Below, piece after piece: positions 1-6,193 of a stretch of DNA of 6,890 nucleotides. Both the position numbers and the translations under genes were made by a program. Within the stretch, counting starts at the first letter, position 1; every line of letters begins with the position of its first letter. The notes under the pieces were generated by a model. The model was not told where the DNA came from. It saw nothing but the letters and a program-made list of their open reading frames with translations, and searched no databases. Source of the stretch: an uncultured Chloroflexota bacterium (GTDB taxonomy: Bacteria > Chloroflexota > Anaerolineae > Aggregatilineales > Phototrophicaceae); the NCBI GenBank assembly GCA_937864975.1, contig CALMDI010000882.1, positions 1 through 6,890 of the forward strand, given 5' to 3'.

Positions 1-248
1 CAGCGGCCCCCCTCGCAGCCGACCTCGAGCGCGGCGCCCTCGGGGGCGAGGCCGAGGCCGAGCATCAGCGCCGCGCGTCCGCGCACGATCAAATCTTCGT
101 TGTGGTTCTTGACGATCATAATCAGCGTGCGAATCGCCTCGTCGCCGCCAATCATGCCGAGTTTCATAACCGCCGTCCGGCGCTTGTCTTTGTTGATATC
201 GCGCAGTTCGGCGAGTAATTGCTTCACCACTTTGGGATCAGGGTCCAT
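1..248 (-). CDS. HEAT-repeat protein, N-terminal part (runs off the left edge)
   Basis: About 82 residues are visible, starting MDPDPKVVKQLLAELRD. They form alternating amphipathic helices, with a pair at about residues 6-34 (VVKQLLAELRDINKDKRRTA, then MKLGMIGG) and another at 35-70 (DEAIRTLIMIVKNHNED, then VRGRAALMLGLGLAPEG). The short loops and the pattern D-x-x-V-R-x-x-A-A-x-x-L-G-x-L fit HEAT or PBS-lyase-type repeats, which are protein-binding scaffolds and suggest no reaction. The ATG at 246-248 has a strong ribosome binding site, AAGGAG, seven bases upstream; it overlaps the TAA stop of the upstream ABC ATPase gene. The 11-base gap makes co-transcription and perhaps translational coupling very likely. 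The last visible codons are extremely GC-rich (LEVGCEGGR) and less HEAT-like, but the gene is cut here, so nothing can be said of its length or C-terminal domains. I am sure of the gene and fairly sure of the fold; the function is unknown. Confidence 0.75.
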   Translation of the reverse strand, partial: MDPDPKVVKQLLAELRDINKDKRRTAVMKLGMIGGDEAIRTLIMIVKNHNEDLIVRGRAALMLGLGLAPEGAALEVGCEGGR

Positions 249-259
249 GCTCCCTCTCC

Positions 260-982
260 TTATCGACTGACGATGGGCTGGTTCAAGGAAATGTGCAGCC
301 TGCCGTCGTGTATGCTGCCTACACGATCTGCCAGCGGCACCACCTCGGGGTTATGAGTCGCCATAACCAGCGTCTTGCCCAGATCGCGTGTCAGTTCCAG
401 CAATAGCGCCATCACGCTGCTGCCCGTCTCTTCATCCAGATTGCCTGTCGGCTCGTCCGCCAGCACGAGCGCCGGTTCGTGCGCCAGCGCGCGTGCAATC
501 GCCACGCGCTGCTGCTCGCCGCCGCTCAGCTTATCGGGAAACTCGTCTGCCCGGTTTGCCAGCCCCACCCGCTCTAACAAGTCCAATGCCTGCGCTGCCG
601 CCGCGCGACGGTTGCCCCCGCGCAGTTCCAGCGGCAAGGTGATGTTTTCAAGGACGGTCAGGGTGGGGATGAGGTTGAAAAACTGGAAGACAATGCCAAT
701 ATGATCGCGGCGGAACAGCGTCAACTGGTGGTCGTTCAGGGTGGTAATGTCGATACCGGCAACGTGAATGTGACCCGCGTCGGGACGGTCAATCCCGCTG
801 ATCAGGTTGAGCAGCGTGCTCTTGCCACTGCCGCTTTTCCCCAACAGCACGAAAAACTCCCCGCGCTCAATCACCAGATCGACGTCGTCCAGAATCGCGC
901 GCGTGCGCCCACCTTCCTCGTACGTCTTACGCAGACCGTGGAGTTGGACGATGGGAACCGGATGAGCACCGTTCGTTTTCAT
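260..982 (-). CDS. ABC transporter ATP-binding protein, LolD/MacB type
   Basis: This 240-residue protein is a complete, single ABC nucleotide-binding domain. The Walker A motif is GKSGSGKST (residues 48-56), the Q-loop glutamine is Q100 in VFQFFNLIP, and the signature LSGGEQQRVAIARAL starts at 152. Walker B is ALVLADEPT (171-179) with catalytic E177, the D-loop is GNLD (180-183) and the switch histidine is H210. The FFNLIPTLTVLENI stretch and the length are typical of the LolD/MacB/FtsE branch. Its members sit on the cytoplasmic face and pair with FtsX/MacB-like permeases to do mechanical work on envelope lipids, lipoproteins or peptides rather than bulk import. No permease is visible; the HEAT-repeat gene follows after 11 bases, and a permease could lie beyond the window edge. 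The ATG at 982 is the first possible start, because a TGA lies in frame nine bases upstream. There is no Shine-Dalgarno sequence between it and the promoter -10 box. The substrate is unknown. Confidence 0.93.
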   Translation of the reverse strand: MKTNGAHPVPIVQLHGLRKTYEEGGRTRAILDDVDLVIERGEFFVLLGKSGSGKSTLLNLISGIDRPDAGHIHVAGIDITTLNDHQLTLFRRDHIGIVFQFFNLIPTLTVLENITLPLELRGGNRRAAAAQALDLLERVGLANRADEFPDKLSGGEQQRVAIARALAHEPALVLADEPTGNLDEETGSSVMALLLELTRDLGKTLVMATHNPEVVPLADRVGSIHDGRLHISLNQPIVSR

Positions 983-1304
983 GCCCGATCATTATACTCC
1001 CGCCGGAGCGCTTTGTGCAGGCTTTTTATACCTTTATTTACAATCTTTAACGGATTTTATCATTCACCCTGCGCCCCGAATGAGGACATCTGGCGAACAT
1101 TGGCGGCGATTTATCGGTGAAGGCGCCCAACGCTGCTCGTCGCTGCTATCTATCATTAAAACGCCATTCGCCTCAGAATAGTTTCCTGTTCCGACCATTA
1201 TTCACGAGATTCACAGTAACCGGTCATGTCTTCACTGCATCACCATGCCGGAATCAGGTGCACCAAGTCCTCGGTGTGGGTTGGACATCTCACCGAATCC
1301 TGGC
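983..1304. other. Intergenic region between P-type ATPase and ABC operon
   Basis: This 322-base stretch separates two minus-strand genes. Apart from the ABC operon promoter at its left end, I see no credible gene. It is AT-richer than its surroundings, especially at 1021-1065, and that part lies just upstream of the promoter -35 box, where an UP element would sit. A short inverted repeat, TCGGTG/CACCGA (1271-1276 and 1291-1296), lies just downstream of the P-type ATPase stop. It has no T-run after it on the minus strand, so I do not call a terminator. Read-through from the ATPase gene cannot be excluded. Confidence 0.5.
991..1019 (-). promoter_or_regulatory. Sigma-70-type promoter of the ABC ATPase/HEAT operon
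   Basis: On the minus strand, TGCACA (1019-1014; four of six bases match TTGACA) is followed by a spacer of exactly 17 bases and a perfect TATAAT (996-991). The predicted transcription start is at about 982-984, on or within two bases of the ATG of the ABC gene. The transcript should therefore be leaderless or carry only one or two untranslated bases, which agrees with the absence of a ribosome binding site. Boxes and spacing are seen directly; activity is inferred. Confidence 0.7.
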
Positions 1305-3725
1305 TTACGGCGTGGAAAGCGACCAGATGCGGCTGACGAGCCAGCGCGTTCGCGTGAGCACTTCCAGCACGATCACGGAGAGGAAAAACAGGGCGAGGAT
1401 GAGCGCCCAGTACAGCGGCGGGGGCGGGGCGAAGGCAAACGTCACGGCAAGCTGGGGCAGGACGTAGGGCAGCAGATAGGGAACGGCGATGGTGACGCCG
1501 CCAAGCACCGCGCCGAGCAGGAAAATGCCAGAATGCTTCCGAATGGTGCTCGGCTGCAACAGCCGGACGCCTTCGGTGTGCCACATGACCAGCGTTCCAT
1601 ACAGCGCCAGATAGAGCGTGACGGCGGTGCGCGCGGCGTCCTGCTGGAACCCGGTCGTCATATAGACGATGGCGTAGAGCAGCGCCAGACTCGTCGCGCC
1701 CACCGCGCCCGCGTTGATGACATAATCGAGCACGTTATCGCGGAACCGCGCCATGTATTCGGGGCGCATGATGCGGAAGGCGATCAGCGTTGCCGGGACG
1801 TTGATGACGCCGAACGTCACCCAGCTAATCTGAATCGGGTTGATCGGGAAGGGCATCGCCATGAATCCGGCGAGGACGAAAAAGAGCACGCTGTAAAGAT
1901 TCTTGACCAGAAACAGCTTGCTGGTACCGAAGATGGTCTGCGTAATCAACCGACCCTCGCGGAAGGCGAGCGGCAGCGTGGACATGGCGTTGTTCAGCAG
2001 GACGATATCGCCCACGTCCTTGCTGATCTGCGCGCCATCATTCATGACGATGGCGAGGTCGGCTTCCTTGAGCGCGGGCACGTCGTTCACGCCGTCGCCC
2101 ACCATCGCCACGTACTGCCCATTCGCGCGCAGCGCCGCGATGAGCTTGCGCTTGGTCTCCGGCTCGATGCGGGCGAACAGGTCGCCTTCCAGCGCGGCGA
2201 TTTCAAACTCGCCATCGGACATCGCTTCCAGTTGATCGCCCGTGTAGGCGTGGGTCACTTCCATGCCCGCCTGCGTCGCAATCGCGGTGACCGTTTCGCG
2301 ATTGTCGCCGGAGATCACCTTAAGCTGGACGTTCTGCTCGCGGAAGGCTTGCAGCGTCTGCTGAATATCCTCGCGCACCTGGTCGCTGAGCAAAATCAGC
2401 GACAGCGACTCGCGTGCGTCGTCCAGGACGCCGTCCTGCGGCGCGTTTTTCTGACGCGCCAGCGCCAGCACGCGCAGCCCTTCGGCGGCATAGTCGCGCG
2501 CGCGCTCGGCAATCGCCAGAGCCTGCGTGTCGCCTCTGCCCAGCACGCGCTCCGGCGCGCCCAGGATGAGCGTCTCGTCCGGCAGGACAATCGCGCCCCA
2601 TTTGCGCTGCGAGCTAAACGGCACTTCGCGCAGCTTCGAGACGGCGCCCGACGCGCCGTTAAGATGTTCCTGGGTATACGTGGCAACCGCCGCCGCCGTG
2701 CGGTTGAGCGCCGCGAGATTGCCCACGTAGGTGTGGAGAGTCTGCGTGATCTCCTCAAGCGTCAGGCTGCCGAGCGGCTCGACTCGGACGACCGCAAGCT
2801 GGTTGCGCGTGAGCGTGCCCGTCTTGTCGAAACACAGCACCGTCACGTTCGCCAGCGATTCGACCGCGTTGACGCGCTGAATCAGCGTCTGGAAGCGGCT
2901 GATGCTGATCGCGCCGAGCGTGAGCGAGAGGATCGCCGTTAAGACCAAGCCCTGAGGCACGAGGCTGGTGACGAAGACGACGGCATTGCGGAACATTTCC
3001 AGCGGCGGCAGCCCGTTGATGTAGCCCGCGATGAAGACCATCGGTCCGGCGATTGCCATGACGACGACCGAAATCTGGACGAGCGTGACGATCTTCTGCT
3101 GTGTGGGCGTAAGGACGCGCTTATACGTTTTGGCGAGGCGCGCGAGCTTATTGATCGCGCTTTCTTTGCCGACCTGCGTGGCGACCATGACACCCGCGCC
3201 GGCGATACAGAACGAGCCGGAGAGGATTGGGTCGCCGGGATTTTTGAGAACGGCGTCGGATTCGCCCGTCAGCTGCGACTCGTCAATTTCGAGCGCGTCG
3301 CTGTGCAGCACCTTGCCGTCGACGACGATGCGCTCGCCCGGTTCGATGGCGATCACGTCGTCCTTGACGATTTGCGAAACGGGAATTGTGACCAGCGCCC
3401 CGTCGCGCCAGACGCGCGCCTCTTTGACTGCCAGCGCCGCCAGCTGGTCAAGCTTGCGCTTGGCGGCGATTTCCTGAAACATGCCGAGCAGCGAATTGGT
3501 GACGACGCTGAACCCGGCAAACACGACCGTCGCGTAGTCGCGGAACAGCAGCACGACGACGAGCAGGGTGAAGAGGATGATGTTAAACAGATTGAGAATG
3601 TTGTCGCGGACGATGTCCCAGTAGGAACGCCCGACGCGCGCCCGGTAGGCGTTCGTCTCGCCGCGCGCGATACGCTCCTGCACTTCGGCGGCGGTTAAAC
3701 CACGGTAGGGTGGGTTGGATGCCAC
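1305..3725 (-). CDS. P-type cation-transporting ATPase, HAD-IC family, unusual ion site
   Basis: This 806-residue membrane pump has all P-type hallmarks. The actuator TGES is at 153-156 and the phosphorylated aspartate is D300 in DKTGTLT. The nucleotide-binding domain spans about 310-450 (KWGA at 375-378, GAPERVL at 389-395), SGDN is at 472-475 and the hinge GDGVND at 543-548. Ten membrane segments fit: about 46-60, 64-84, 211-235, 246-272, 600-621, 628-650, 668-690, 697-716, 732-757 and 769-790. This is the P2/CtpE-like layout, with no N-terminal heavy-metal domain and no CPC motif in M4, so it is not a P1B pump. M4 reads SLVPQGLVL (254-262), with Q258 where calcium pumps have the PEGL glutamate. 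M6 reads WVTFGVINVPAT, without the usual acidic ligand. The ion is therefore not predictable; Ca2+, Mg2+ or another cation is possible. The start is GTG, with GGAG seven bases upstream, and the protein begins like the family (YRGLTAAEVQERIARGETN). It appears to be a single-gene unit. Confidence 0.93.
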   Translation of the reverse strand: MASNPPYRGLTAAEVQERIARGETNAYRARVGRSYWDIVRDNILNLFNIILFTLLVVVLLFRDYATVVFAGFSVVTNSLLGMFQEIAAKRKLDQLAALAVKEARVWRDGALVTIPVSQIVKDDVIAIEPGERIVVDGKVLHSDALEIDESQLTGESDAVLKNPGDPILSGSFCIAGAGVMVATQVGKESAINKLARLAKTYKRVLTPTQQKIVTLVQISVVVMAIAGPMVFIAGYINGLPPLEMFRNAVVFVTSLVPQGLVLTAILSLTLGAISISRFQTLIQRVNAVESLANVTVLCFDKTGTLTRNQLAVVRVEPLGSLTLEEITQTLHTYVGNLAALNRTAAAVATYTQEHLNGASGAVSKLREVPFSSQRKWGAIVLPDETLILGAPERVLGRGDTQALAIAERARDYAAEGLRVLALARQKNAPQDGVLDDARESLSLILLSDQVREDIQQTLQAFREQNVQLKVISGDNRETVTAIATQAGMEVTHAYTGDQLEAMSDGEFEIAALEGDLFARIEPETKRKLIAALRANGQYVAMVGDGVNDVPALKEADLAIVMNDGAQISKDVGDIVLLNNAMSTLPLAFREGRLITQTIFGTSKLFLVKNLYSVLFFVLAGFMAMPFPINPIQISWVTFGVINVPATLIAFRIMRPEYMARFRDNVLDYVINAGAVGATSLALLYAIVYMTTGFQQDAARTAVTLYLALYGTLVMWHTEGVRLLQPSTIRKHSGIFLLGAVLGGVTIAVPYLLPYVLPQLAVTFAFAPPPPLYWALILALFFLSVIVLEVLTRTRWLVSRIWSLSTP

Positions 3726-3758
3726 GGGCGCGCTCCACGGGTCGGAAAGTCGCCTTTC

Positions 3759-3767
3759 AGTGTACCA
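3759..3767 (-). promoter_or_regulatory. Candidate extended -10 promoter for the P-type ATPase
   Basis: On the minus strand TGG-TACACT reads as an extended -10 element (TGn plus four of six TATAAT matches). It would start transcription near 3752, leaving a leader of about 26 bases with the GGAG site. No convincing -35 box lies 16-18 bases upstream, so the call rests on the extended -10 and its position alone. Confidence 0.33.
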
Positions 3768-3852
3768 GACAAGCGGATTTTTCGGGGATGAGGAAACGGC
3801 GGCTGGCGCGGATTGGGGCGCAGATTTTTAGGCGTTTCTTACACATCGAATC

Positions 3853-3880
3853 TTGACGCTGACCGACGGTTTGCTATAAT
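3853..3880 (+). promoter_or_regulatory. Strong promoter of the lysine tRNA gene
   Basis: TTGACG (3853-3858, five of six consensus bases), a 16-base spacer and a perfect TATAAT (3875-3880) preceded by TGC form an extended -10 promoter. Transcription should start at about A3887, nine bases before the mature tRNA 5' end, leaving a short leader for RNase P. This is the strongest promoter in the window, as expected for a stable RNA. Confidence 0.85.
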
Positions 3881-3895
3881 GCAATCAGAAATTTC

Positions 3896-3971
3896 GGCTC
3901 CGTAGCTCAATTGGCAGAGCAGTTGACTCTTAATCAATCGGTTGTAGGTTCGAGTCCTACCGGAGTCACCA
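3896..3971 (+). tRNA. trnK: tRNA-Lys with anticodon CUU
   Basis: The cloverleaf folds fully. The acceptor stem is GGCTCCG/CGGAGTC with one G-T pair, and T8-A9 follow. The D arm is GCTC-AATTGGCA-GAGC and the anticodon stem is GTTGA/TCAAT. The anticodon loop CTCTTAA places CTT at positions 34-36, with T33 and A37. The variable loop is CGGTT and the T arm is GTAGG-TTCGAGT-CCTAC. The discriminator base is A and CCA is encoded in the gene. The anticodon CUU reads AAG lysine codons. The gene stands alone between its own promoter and terminator. No intron or unusual base is seen. Confidence 0.97.
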
Positions 3972-3974
3972 TCG

Positions 3975-4014
3975 AGAAGCGCGCTTCTATGTTCATTGAG
4001 GCGCGCTTCTTTTA
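3975..4014 (+). terminator. Rho-independent terminator after tRNA-Lys
   Basis: The arms AGAAGCGCGC (3975-3984) and GCGCGCTTCT (4001-4010) are perfectly complementary over ten bases. The stem can extend inward by three pairs, including one G-U, to a loop of about ten bases. The 3' arm runs into TTTT (4010-4013), then ATT. The stem starts four bases after the tRNA CCA end. The T-run is short, but the stem is very GC-rich. Confidence 0.85.
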
Positions 4015-4068
4015 TTGTGACCAGGTTCGCGCTTAAGAGCAGGTTAGGCGGCGCGGCGTCGGCTTTGA

Positions 4069-4151
4069 CACCCGGTTTCCGGTCACGCCGCTAGTTCGGC
4101 ACAAAGACGAGCGTGGTTGCGATGTCCTCCGCGGTCTGCGCCTAAGGGATA
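4069..4151 (-). pseudogene. Possible remnant of an SDR gene C-terminus (frameshifted)
   Basis: Read on the minus strand, three pieces in shifting frames resemble the C-terminal third of a short-chain dehydrogenase in the right order. They are YPLGA (4151-4137), QTAEDIATTLVFVPN (4138-4094, followed by TAG) and SGVTGNRV (4092-4069). SDRs typically carry PLGRxQTxEDIAxxVxFL, then a few residues, then a VTGQ motif before the last strand. Each step between pieces needs a small frameshift, and a TAG interrupts the second frame just before QTAED. I see no recognisable Rossmann or catalytic part upstream on this strand. The pieces are short, so chance resemblance is a serious alternative; the conserved order and spacing are what make the case. 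An intact SDR gene lies downstream on the other strand, but it belongs to a different SDR subtype. Confidence 0.3.
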
Positions 4152-4200
4152 AGCGGGGAGACACCCGCTTAACGGAAGCCGCTCGCTGCTTCACGGCTTC
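4150..4200. repeat. Two adjacent hairpin-forming inverted repeats
   Basis: TAAGCGGG (4150-4157) pairs with CCCGCTTA (4164-4171) around a six-base loop. GAAGCCG (4175-4181) pairs with CGGCTTC (4194-4200) around a twelve-base loop. Neither is followed by a T-run on either strand, so they are not typical terminators. They could be chance pairings in GC-rich DNA, a short structured transcript or REP-like elements; no second copy is visible here. Confidence 0.4.
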
Positions 4201-4305
4201 GCCTGATAGCCCAGGTTAAGCGACACATAAACCTGTCCCTCAGAGCCTAATGGAACCAATCTCTTGGGTCAACCAGAATGCGAGGTTGTACCGAATTGGA
4301 CTCTC

Positions 4306-4334
4306 TTGACAATTCTTTCGCGCATTGCTATCTA
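4306..4334 (+). promoter_or_regulatory. Promoter candidate for the flavoprotein/SDR operon
   Basis: A perfect TTGACA (4306-4311) stands 17 bases before TATCTA (4329-4334), which is preceded by TGC, an extended -10 element. The -10 hexamer itself is weak (three of six matches), but the TTGC-TAT context is the same as in the tRNA-Lys promoter. Transcription would start near 4341, giving a leader of about 75 to 105 bases depending on the start codon of the flavoprotein. Confidence 0.55.
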
Positions 4335-4371
4335 TTGACGTTATCGGGTATTTTTGGCTGACGCAATTGAT

Positions 4372-4386
4372 TTTCACACGGTGAAA
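4372..4386. promoter_or_regulatory. Small palindrome in the leader, possible operator
   Basis: TTTCAC-ACG-GTGAAA is a perfect six-base inverted repeat with a three-base centre. It lies about 30 bases downstream of the predicted transcription start and about 30 bases before the first flavoprotein ATG. The position and symmetry suit a repressor half-site pair, or a small hairpin in the mRNA leader. No regulator gene is in view to support a specific assignment. Confidence 0.3.
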
Positions 4387-4414
4387 TCTCACCCGCCCCG
4401 TTACCCCTTACCCG

Positions 4415-6142
4415 ATGAACACCTGTTGGCGCAAAAGCGAGTCTGGAATGCTCAACGGCGGGTCGTCCGAAACGAAGCAGTTGGAGACCGATATTCTCAT
4501 CGCCGGCGCCGGGCTGGCGGCGCTTCGGGCGGCTGTGGAAGCGCAGCGCGCCGGTCAGCGGGTGACGATGATTACCAAAGGCATCGCCGGGCGCGCAGGC
4601 TCCTCGGCGATCACGTCCGCCGGTTTCACCGCCGCCATCCGCGAAGCCGACCCCACCGACAGCCCCGAACTCCATTACGCCGATACCATCCGCGGCGGCG
4701 GCGACGTGAACGACCGCACCCTGGCGCGCATCTTCTGCCACGAAGCGCCCGACCGTTTCTGGGAGATGGTCGAGTGGGGCGTCGAGTTCGACCGCGACCC
4801 CGACACGGGCAAGTACGTGCAGTTCAAAAGCGGCGACCATTCCAAAGCCCGTGTCGCCGTCTGCGCCACGCACAAGGGCACGGGGATGACCCTGCCGCTG
4901 AAGCAGGTCGCCACGAGCGTCGAGTACCTGGATCGGGTTATGGCGCTCGACCTGATGTTCGACGGCGACGGCGTGAGCGGCATCGTCGGGTTAGACACGC
5001 AGGACCTGGAACTCGTCGTGATCCGCGCGCGGGCGGTCATCCTCGGCACGGGCGGCATCGGGCAGTTGTTCCCCGTCACCAGCAATCCGAACGACGTGAC
5101 CGGGGATGGTCTGGCGCTGGCGTACCGCGCGGGCGCGATCTTACGCGACCTGGAATTTGTCCAGTTTTACCCCTGGCGTTTGATCAGCCACGTTCGCAGC
5201 CGAATGCCGGTGCAGCCCTCGTCGTTCGCGGCGGGCGCGATTTTACGCAACGCCACTGGCGACCGCTTCATGCTCGGCGTTGACCCCGAGCGGAAAGAAG
5301 CGACGACACGCGACTTTGCCGCCCGCGGCATCTACACGGAAATTGTCGAAGGGCGTGGAATCGAAGGCGGCGTGGCGCTCGATCTCAGCGAAATTCCGGT
5401 GGAGACGTTTAACCGTTTGAACCCGCGCGTCGCCAAGTTCTTCGAGCAGAAGGGACTCGACCTCACCCGCGAGCAATTGATCCTCGCGCCCGAAGGGCAT
5501 TACCACATGGGCGGGCTGCGCGTCGACGAGCACGCGCGGTCGTCACTTCCGCACTTATACGCGGTCGGCGAAGTCGCGGCGGGCATCCACGGCGGCAACC
5601 GGCTCGACTCCAACGAGATTCCCTCCGGGCAGGTGTTCGGGCGTCGCGGCGGCATCGCCGCCAGCGCCAGCGCCGCGGATCGCCCCGCGCCGCGCATCGA
5701 CACCGACCGCGTGCGCTACTGGCAGGCGCGGCTTGCCGACATGCAGCGCGACGCGGCGACCCCGCTGGACGTTAAAGAGATCAAAAATGCGGTGCGCGAC
5801 GCCATGTGGCGCAGCGTCGGCATTATCCGCCACGGACGCACGATTGAGCAGGGCGTTGACGAGGCAGATGAACTCGCCGCCCGGCTTGCCGCGGGCAGAC
5901 CCGCCGACGCGGGCGACCTGCCCGAATACTTCGAGGCGGAGAACATGGCGCTCGTCGCCTCGCTTGTGACGCGCGCCGCGAACCTGCGTACCGAAAGCCG
6001 TTCCGCGCACTACCGCGAAGATTATCCCGTTCGGAATGACGACGAATGGCTCGCGAATATTGACGTCTGCCAGAACCGCGCGACCGACACGCCGCAGTTG
6101 GAAAAACGCCCGGTGAAGGTCGAAGAACCGCTGAACCGCTAG
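4415..6142 (+). CDS. FAD-dependent oxidoreductase, fumarate reductase/succinate dehydrogenase flavoprotein superfamily
   Basis: This 575-residue, presumably cytosolic protein has the SdhA/FrdA/NadB architecture. The FAD-binding start is TDILIAGAGLAAL (25-37) and the isoalloxazine-side segment is SAITSAGFTAA (64-74). The second dinucleotide segment is AVILGTGGIGQLFP (207-220). The capping region lies between about 240 and 350. The substrate-side motif HYHMGG is at 362-367, LYAVGEVAAGIHGGNRLDSNE at 381-401, and a helical C-terminal domain spans 430-550 with the family's SRSAHYREDYP (528-538). H362 and R396 match substrate-binding residues H355 and R390 of E. coli FrdA. The FrdA HPTG motif is replaced by FYPW (251-254), and no EGxRGEG proton-relay motif is seen. 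There is no signal peptide and no adjacent iron-sulfur or membrane-anchor gene, so it is probably not a respiratory complex II subunit. Known relatives include aspartate oxidase and thiol:fumarate reductase; the substrate is unknown. The start is uncertain: ATG at 4415 and ATG at 4448 both lack a good ribosome binding site. Confidence 0.88.
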   Translation: MNTCWRKSESGMLNGGSSETKQLETDILIAGAGLAALRAAVEAQRAGQRVTMITKGIAGRAGSSAITSAGFTAAIREADPTDSPELHYADTIRGGGDVNDRTLARIFCHEAPDRFWEMVEWGVEFDRDPDTGKYVQFKSGDHSKARVAVCATHKGTGMTLPLKQVATSVEYLDRVMALDLMFDGDGVSGIVGLDTQDLELVVIRARAVILGTGGIGQLFPVTSNPNDVTGDGLALAYRAGAILRDLEFVQFYPWRLISHVRSRMPVQPSSFAAGAILRNATGDRFMLGVDPERKEATTRDFAARGIYTEIVEGRGIEGGVALDLSEIPVETFNRLNPRVAKFFEQKGLDLTREQLILAPEGHYHMGGLRVDEHARSSLPHLYAVGEVAAGIHGGNRLDSNEIPSGQVFGRRGGIAASASAADRPAPRIDTDRVRYWQARLADMQRDAATPLDVKEIKNAVRDAMWRSVGIIRHGRTIEQGVDEADELAARLAAGRPADAGDLPEYFEAENMALVASLVTRAANLRTESRSAHYREDYPVRNDDEWLANIDVCQNRATDTPQLEKRPVKVEEPLNR

Positions 6143-6146
6143 CGGT
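6135..6146. repeat. Twelve-base palindrome across the flavoprotein stop codon
   Basis: ACCGCTAGCGGT is perfectly self-complementary and includes the TAG stop (6140-6142). It has no loop and no T-run, so it is unlikely to be a terminator. It may be chance, or a weak RNA structure between the two genes of the operon. Confidence 0.3.
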
Positions 6147-6193
6147 CTTCCCGCCAGATGAGATTTCATTGCAGCCAGAAGGGGCATTGGGAA

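Larger units (their letters stand above)
4015..4414. other. Non-coding stretch between tRNA terminator and flavoprotein gene
   Basis: No intact gene is apparent in these roughly 400 bases; every frame is broken often. The stretch holds a possible decayed SDR fragment on the minus strand, two adjacent hairpin-forming inverted repeats, and a plus-strand promoter candidate followed by a small palindrome ahead of the flavoprotein gene. The left part is GC-rich like coding DNA, while the right part (4200-4390) is AT-richer, which suits a promoter region. Confidence 0.6.

Noticed and set aside
1271..1296. Inverted repeat TCGGTG/CACCGA as the terminator of the P-type ATPase
   Set aside because: The arms are only six bases with a 14-base loop, and no T-run follows on the minus strand.
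1245..2942. Open frame of 565 codons on the plus strand, antisense to the P-type ATPase gene
   Set aside because: The product is rich in Arg, His, Asp and Gln with no recognisable domain. Long antisense frames are expected opposite GC-rich genes, and the minus strand encodes an unmistakable ATPase.
3896..3971. Integration (attachment) site at the tRNA-Lys gene
   Set aside because: The tRNA is complete and no repeat of its 3' end or T arm occurs elsewhere in the window. There is also no integrase or other mobile-element gene.
3976..3987. GAAGCGCGCTTC as a separate operator palindrome after the tRNA
   Set aside because: It forms one arm of the longer perfect terminator stem 3975-4010, which explains the symmetry better.
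4354..5283. Open frame of 309 codons on the plus strand starting before the flavoprotein
   Set aside because: It becomes an Arg/Pro/Gly-rich low-complexity product and overlaps the clear FAD-binding coding frame. It is a frame shadow.
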